A program made the position numbers and the translations under genes. The notes below the pieces were generated by a model. The model did not search any database, was not told the DNA's origin, and saw only the letters and a list, made by a program, of their open reading frames with translations. Shown piece by piece: positions 13,976 to 15,133 of a stretch of 15,133 nucleotides of DNA. Positions within the stretch are counted from its first letter, which is position 1. Every line of letters starts with the position of its first letter. The stretch comes from an uncultured Dialister sp. (GTDB taxonomy: Bacteria > Bacillota > Negativicutes > Veillonellales > Dialisteraceae): the NCBI GenBank assembly GCA_934178345.1, contig CAKPQG010000034.1:1-15133 (forward strand). The letters run 5' to 3'.

Positions 13976-13998
13976 AGATAGTCGTCCTTATATAAAAT

Positions 13999-14235
13999 AT
14001 GAATGGGTTCAAGGTTCAAGGTTAGCCCCTTGGGCGTGCTGCTCTTTGATTGGGGATGAAAGCTCGACCTGAATGAGGAATGAGGAATGAGGAATGAGGA
14101 ATGAAGGTGGCGGCTTCGCCGCGAAGTATATATAGGGCGATGCCCCAAAGTGGTATTCAAGTCGCCAGTCAGTTGAGACTCCTAATCCCTAGCCACTAAT
14201 CCCTAGCTACCAGTCACAAGTCACTAGTCACCAGT
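13999..14235 (-). repeat. Dispersed composite repeat, copy R3, inside the que operon
   Basis: This stretch fills the gap between queC and queD. Read on the minus strand it parallels 1120-1275: a GACTAGTGACT-type tract, GACTGGCGACTTGAATACCACTTT, GGGCATCGCCCTATATATACTTCGCGGCG, GCCGCCACC, five tandem TCATTCC units, then CAAAGAGCAGCACGCCC and GGGGCTAACC. On the plus strand the last part appears as GGTTCAAGGTTCAAGGTTAGCC and as (GAGGAAT)n. No gene is supported here. Confidence 0.75.
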
Positions 14236-14933
14236 CACTTTTCCCCCAGCGCCGGATCCTTGACGCCATTCGCTGCGAAAGCCGCTGCCCTGTCGATGCA
14301 TGTGCCGCATGTGCCGCAGGGCTTCTCCCCGCCTTCATAGCAGCTCCATGTGAGCTCATAGGGCGTATGGAGAGCAAGGCCGGTCGCCACGACGCCGGCC
14401 TTATTCATTTCCGCGAAGGGGAAGACCAGATGTACCTTGCCATAGGTACCGATGGAGACGGCATCGCCCATCGCTTTCAGGAAGGGCTCGCTGCAGTCGG
14501 CATAGGCATCGCCCGCTGCATCGTCTGCATGCGCGCCGATGTAAATATCGACCTCATCCTCCTCAAAGAGGCTCGCCGCGAGCGATGCCGCCGTCGAGAG
14601 CATGAGTCCGTTGCGGAAGGGCACATAGGTCGAGACCTTGCCCTCCCCGTTCTTGGCGATCTGCTCCGCGTAGCTCTCGTGGACGATTTCTTCTGTGGAG
14701 CCCGCGAGGAGGGAGCAGTTCGAATACTGGAAAATGGCAGATAAATCAAATTCGTAGTGCCGTACATGATAGTACGCTGCGACCTTGCGTGCCGCAAGGA
14801 TCTCTTTTTTGTGTTTCTGCCCATAAAAAATAGAAGCAGTTACGACGTTCTCTGCTCCCAGTCTGTCTACCGCCAGCGAGACGCAGGTGGTCGAGTCCAC
14901 ACCGCCGCTGGAGAGGATAATAGCTTTTTTCAT
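14235..14933 (-). CDS. queC: 7-cyano-7-deazaguanine (preQ0) synthase
   Basis: The enzyme uses ATP and ammonia to convert 7-carboxy-7-deazaguanine to preQ0. The ATP pyrophosphatase PP-loop SGGVDST is at residues 9-15. The C-terminal zinc site is C198, C206, C209 and C212 (WSCYEGGEKPCGTCGTC). At 232 residues it is complete. AGGAGG four bases before ATG sets the start, and this Shine-Dalgarno is part of a predicted preQ1-I riboswitch pseudoknot. It is the first gene of the leftward queC-queD-queE-folE operon. GC-rich codon use agrees with the rest of the cluster. Confidence 0.96.
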   Translation of the reverse strand: MKKAIILSSGGVDSTTCVSLAVDRLGAENVVTASIFYGQKHKKEILAARKVAAYYHVRHYEFDLSAIFQYSNCSLLAGSTEEIVHESYAEQIAKNGEGKVSTYVPFRNGLMLSTAASLAASLFEEDEVDIYIGAHADDAAGDAYADCSEPFLKAMGDAVSIGTYGKVHLVFPFAEMNKAGVVATGLALHTPYELTWSCYEGGEKPCGTCGTCIDRAAAFAANGVKDPALGEK

Positions 14934-14937
14934 CTTG

Positions 14938-14975
14938 CCTCCTGTTTTTTATAGTTGGTGTTCAGATGACAACTG
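14938..14975 (-). ncRNA. preQ1-I riboswitch controlling queC
   Basis: The RNA (minus strand) has a 5-bp stem AGUUG (14974-14970) / CAACU (14957-14953), a 12-nt loop UCAUCUGAACAC ending in ACAC, and the A-rich tail AUAAAAAACAGG. The layout matches the Bacillus type: 5-bp P1, 12-nt loop, AUAAAAAAC tail. The loop cytosine next to P1 is where preQ1 pairs in known aptamers. Loop UCUG can pair with tail CAGG, which is part of the CAGGAGG ribosome binding site, so ligand should block translation of queC. Confidence 0.83.
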
Positions 14976-15031
14976 AGATGGGTATTTCGTTGATGCGATT
15001 TGTCGCATGTATTGCGGAAAAGGAACCGTAT

Positions 15032-15066
15032 GGGTTCAGGGTTCAGGGTTCAGGGTTCAGGGTTCA
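15032..15066. repeat. Five perfect GGGTTCA heptamers in the queC leader
   Basis: Exactly five tandem 7-bp units lie between the predicted queC promoter and the riboswitch. Flanking GCGGAAA (15014-15020) and TTTCCGC (15077-15083) can pair in the leader RNA, placing the tract at the top of a hairpin. Related GGTTCAA units occur in the queC-queD repeat. Confidence 0.85.
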
Positions 15067-15100
15067 GAACCTGCCCTTTCCGCTTTTCTGCAACTGGTTT

Positions 15101-15109
15101 ATTATAGCA
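15101..15109 (-). promoter_or_regulatory. Extended -10 promoter for the que operon
   Basis: The minus strand reads TGCTATAAT, an extended -10 with a perfect TATAAT (15106-15101). The -35 at the expected distance (TACCTT) is weak. Transcription would start near 15094, giving a leader of about 160 bases. The window ends just upstream. Confidence 0.55.
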
Positions 15110-15133
15110 CAGATGGCAAGGAGAAGGTAGGCA

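Overview
The window looks like the chromosome of a low-to-mid GC Firmicute. A Negativicutes host (Veillonellales/Selenomonadales type) is my best guess, from the GC-rich queuosine genes and the style of the dispersed simple-sequence repeats. That placement is inference only. The window falls into three parts.

Left edge (1-1461): one GC-rich, unrecognised gene for a protein with a C-terminal membrane helix (178-951). It is embedded in a cluster of dispersed composite repeats that recur at 13999-14235.

Central AT-richer island (about 1462-12400): a block bounded by two relics of the same group IIC intron in the same orientation, at 1462-2600 and 11942-12359. Each relic sits directly behind a terminator hairpin. 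Copy A lost the 5' ribozyme and the N-terminus of its reverse transcriptase. Copy B lost the whole reverse transcriptase but kept the ribozyme. Between them lies an apparent leftward operon. In transcription order it encodes an SPFH protein with three zinc ribbons, a zinc-ribbon/TPR protein, two unrecognised membrane proteins, two paralogous membrane proteins with a degenerate J-like N-terminus, a GH3 lipoprotein (NagZ-like), a radical SAM/SPASM peptide maturase with an N-terminal RiPP-recognition-like domain, and an unannotated 47-residue Cys-rich peptide gene. A strong terminator follows. The peptide gene and its ribosome binding site lie between two 32-bp inverted repeats. A divergent XRE-family repressor gene (11491-11811) shares a compact promoter region with the operon. 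In that region, operator-like palindromes occupy the -10/-35 spacers of both overlapping promoters.

Right part (12401-15133): a GC-rich leftward queuosine/preQ0 operon, queC - queD - queE - folE. It makes 7-cyano-7-deazaguanine from GTP. A preQ1-I-type riboswitch lies directly upstream of queC and appears able to pair with its ribosome binding site. A dispersed repeat separates queC from queD, and a terminator after folE serves as the landing site of intron copy B.

The most interesting candidate system is the maturase plus the small Cys-rich peptide (a predicted sactipeptide/ranthipeptide-like RiPP). It lies at the end of a repressor-controlled operon of membrane and zinc-ribbon proteins. 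No exporter or leader peptidase is visible in the window.
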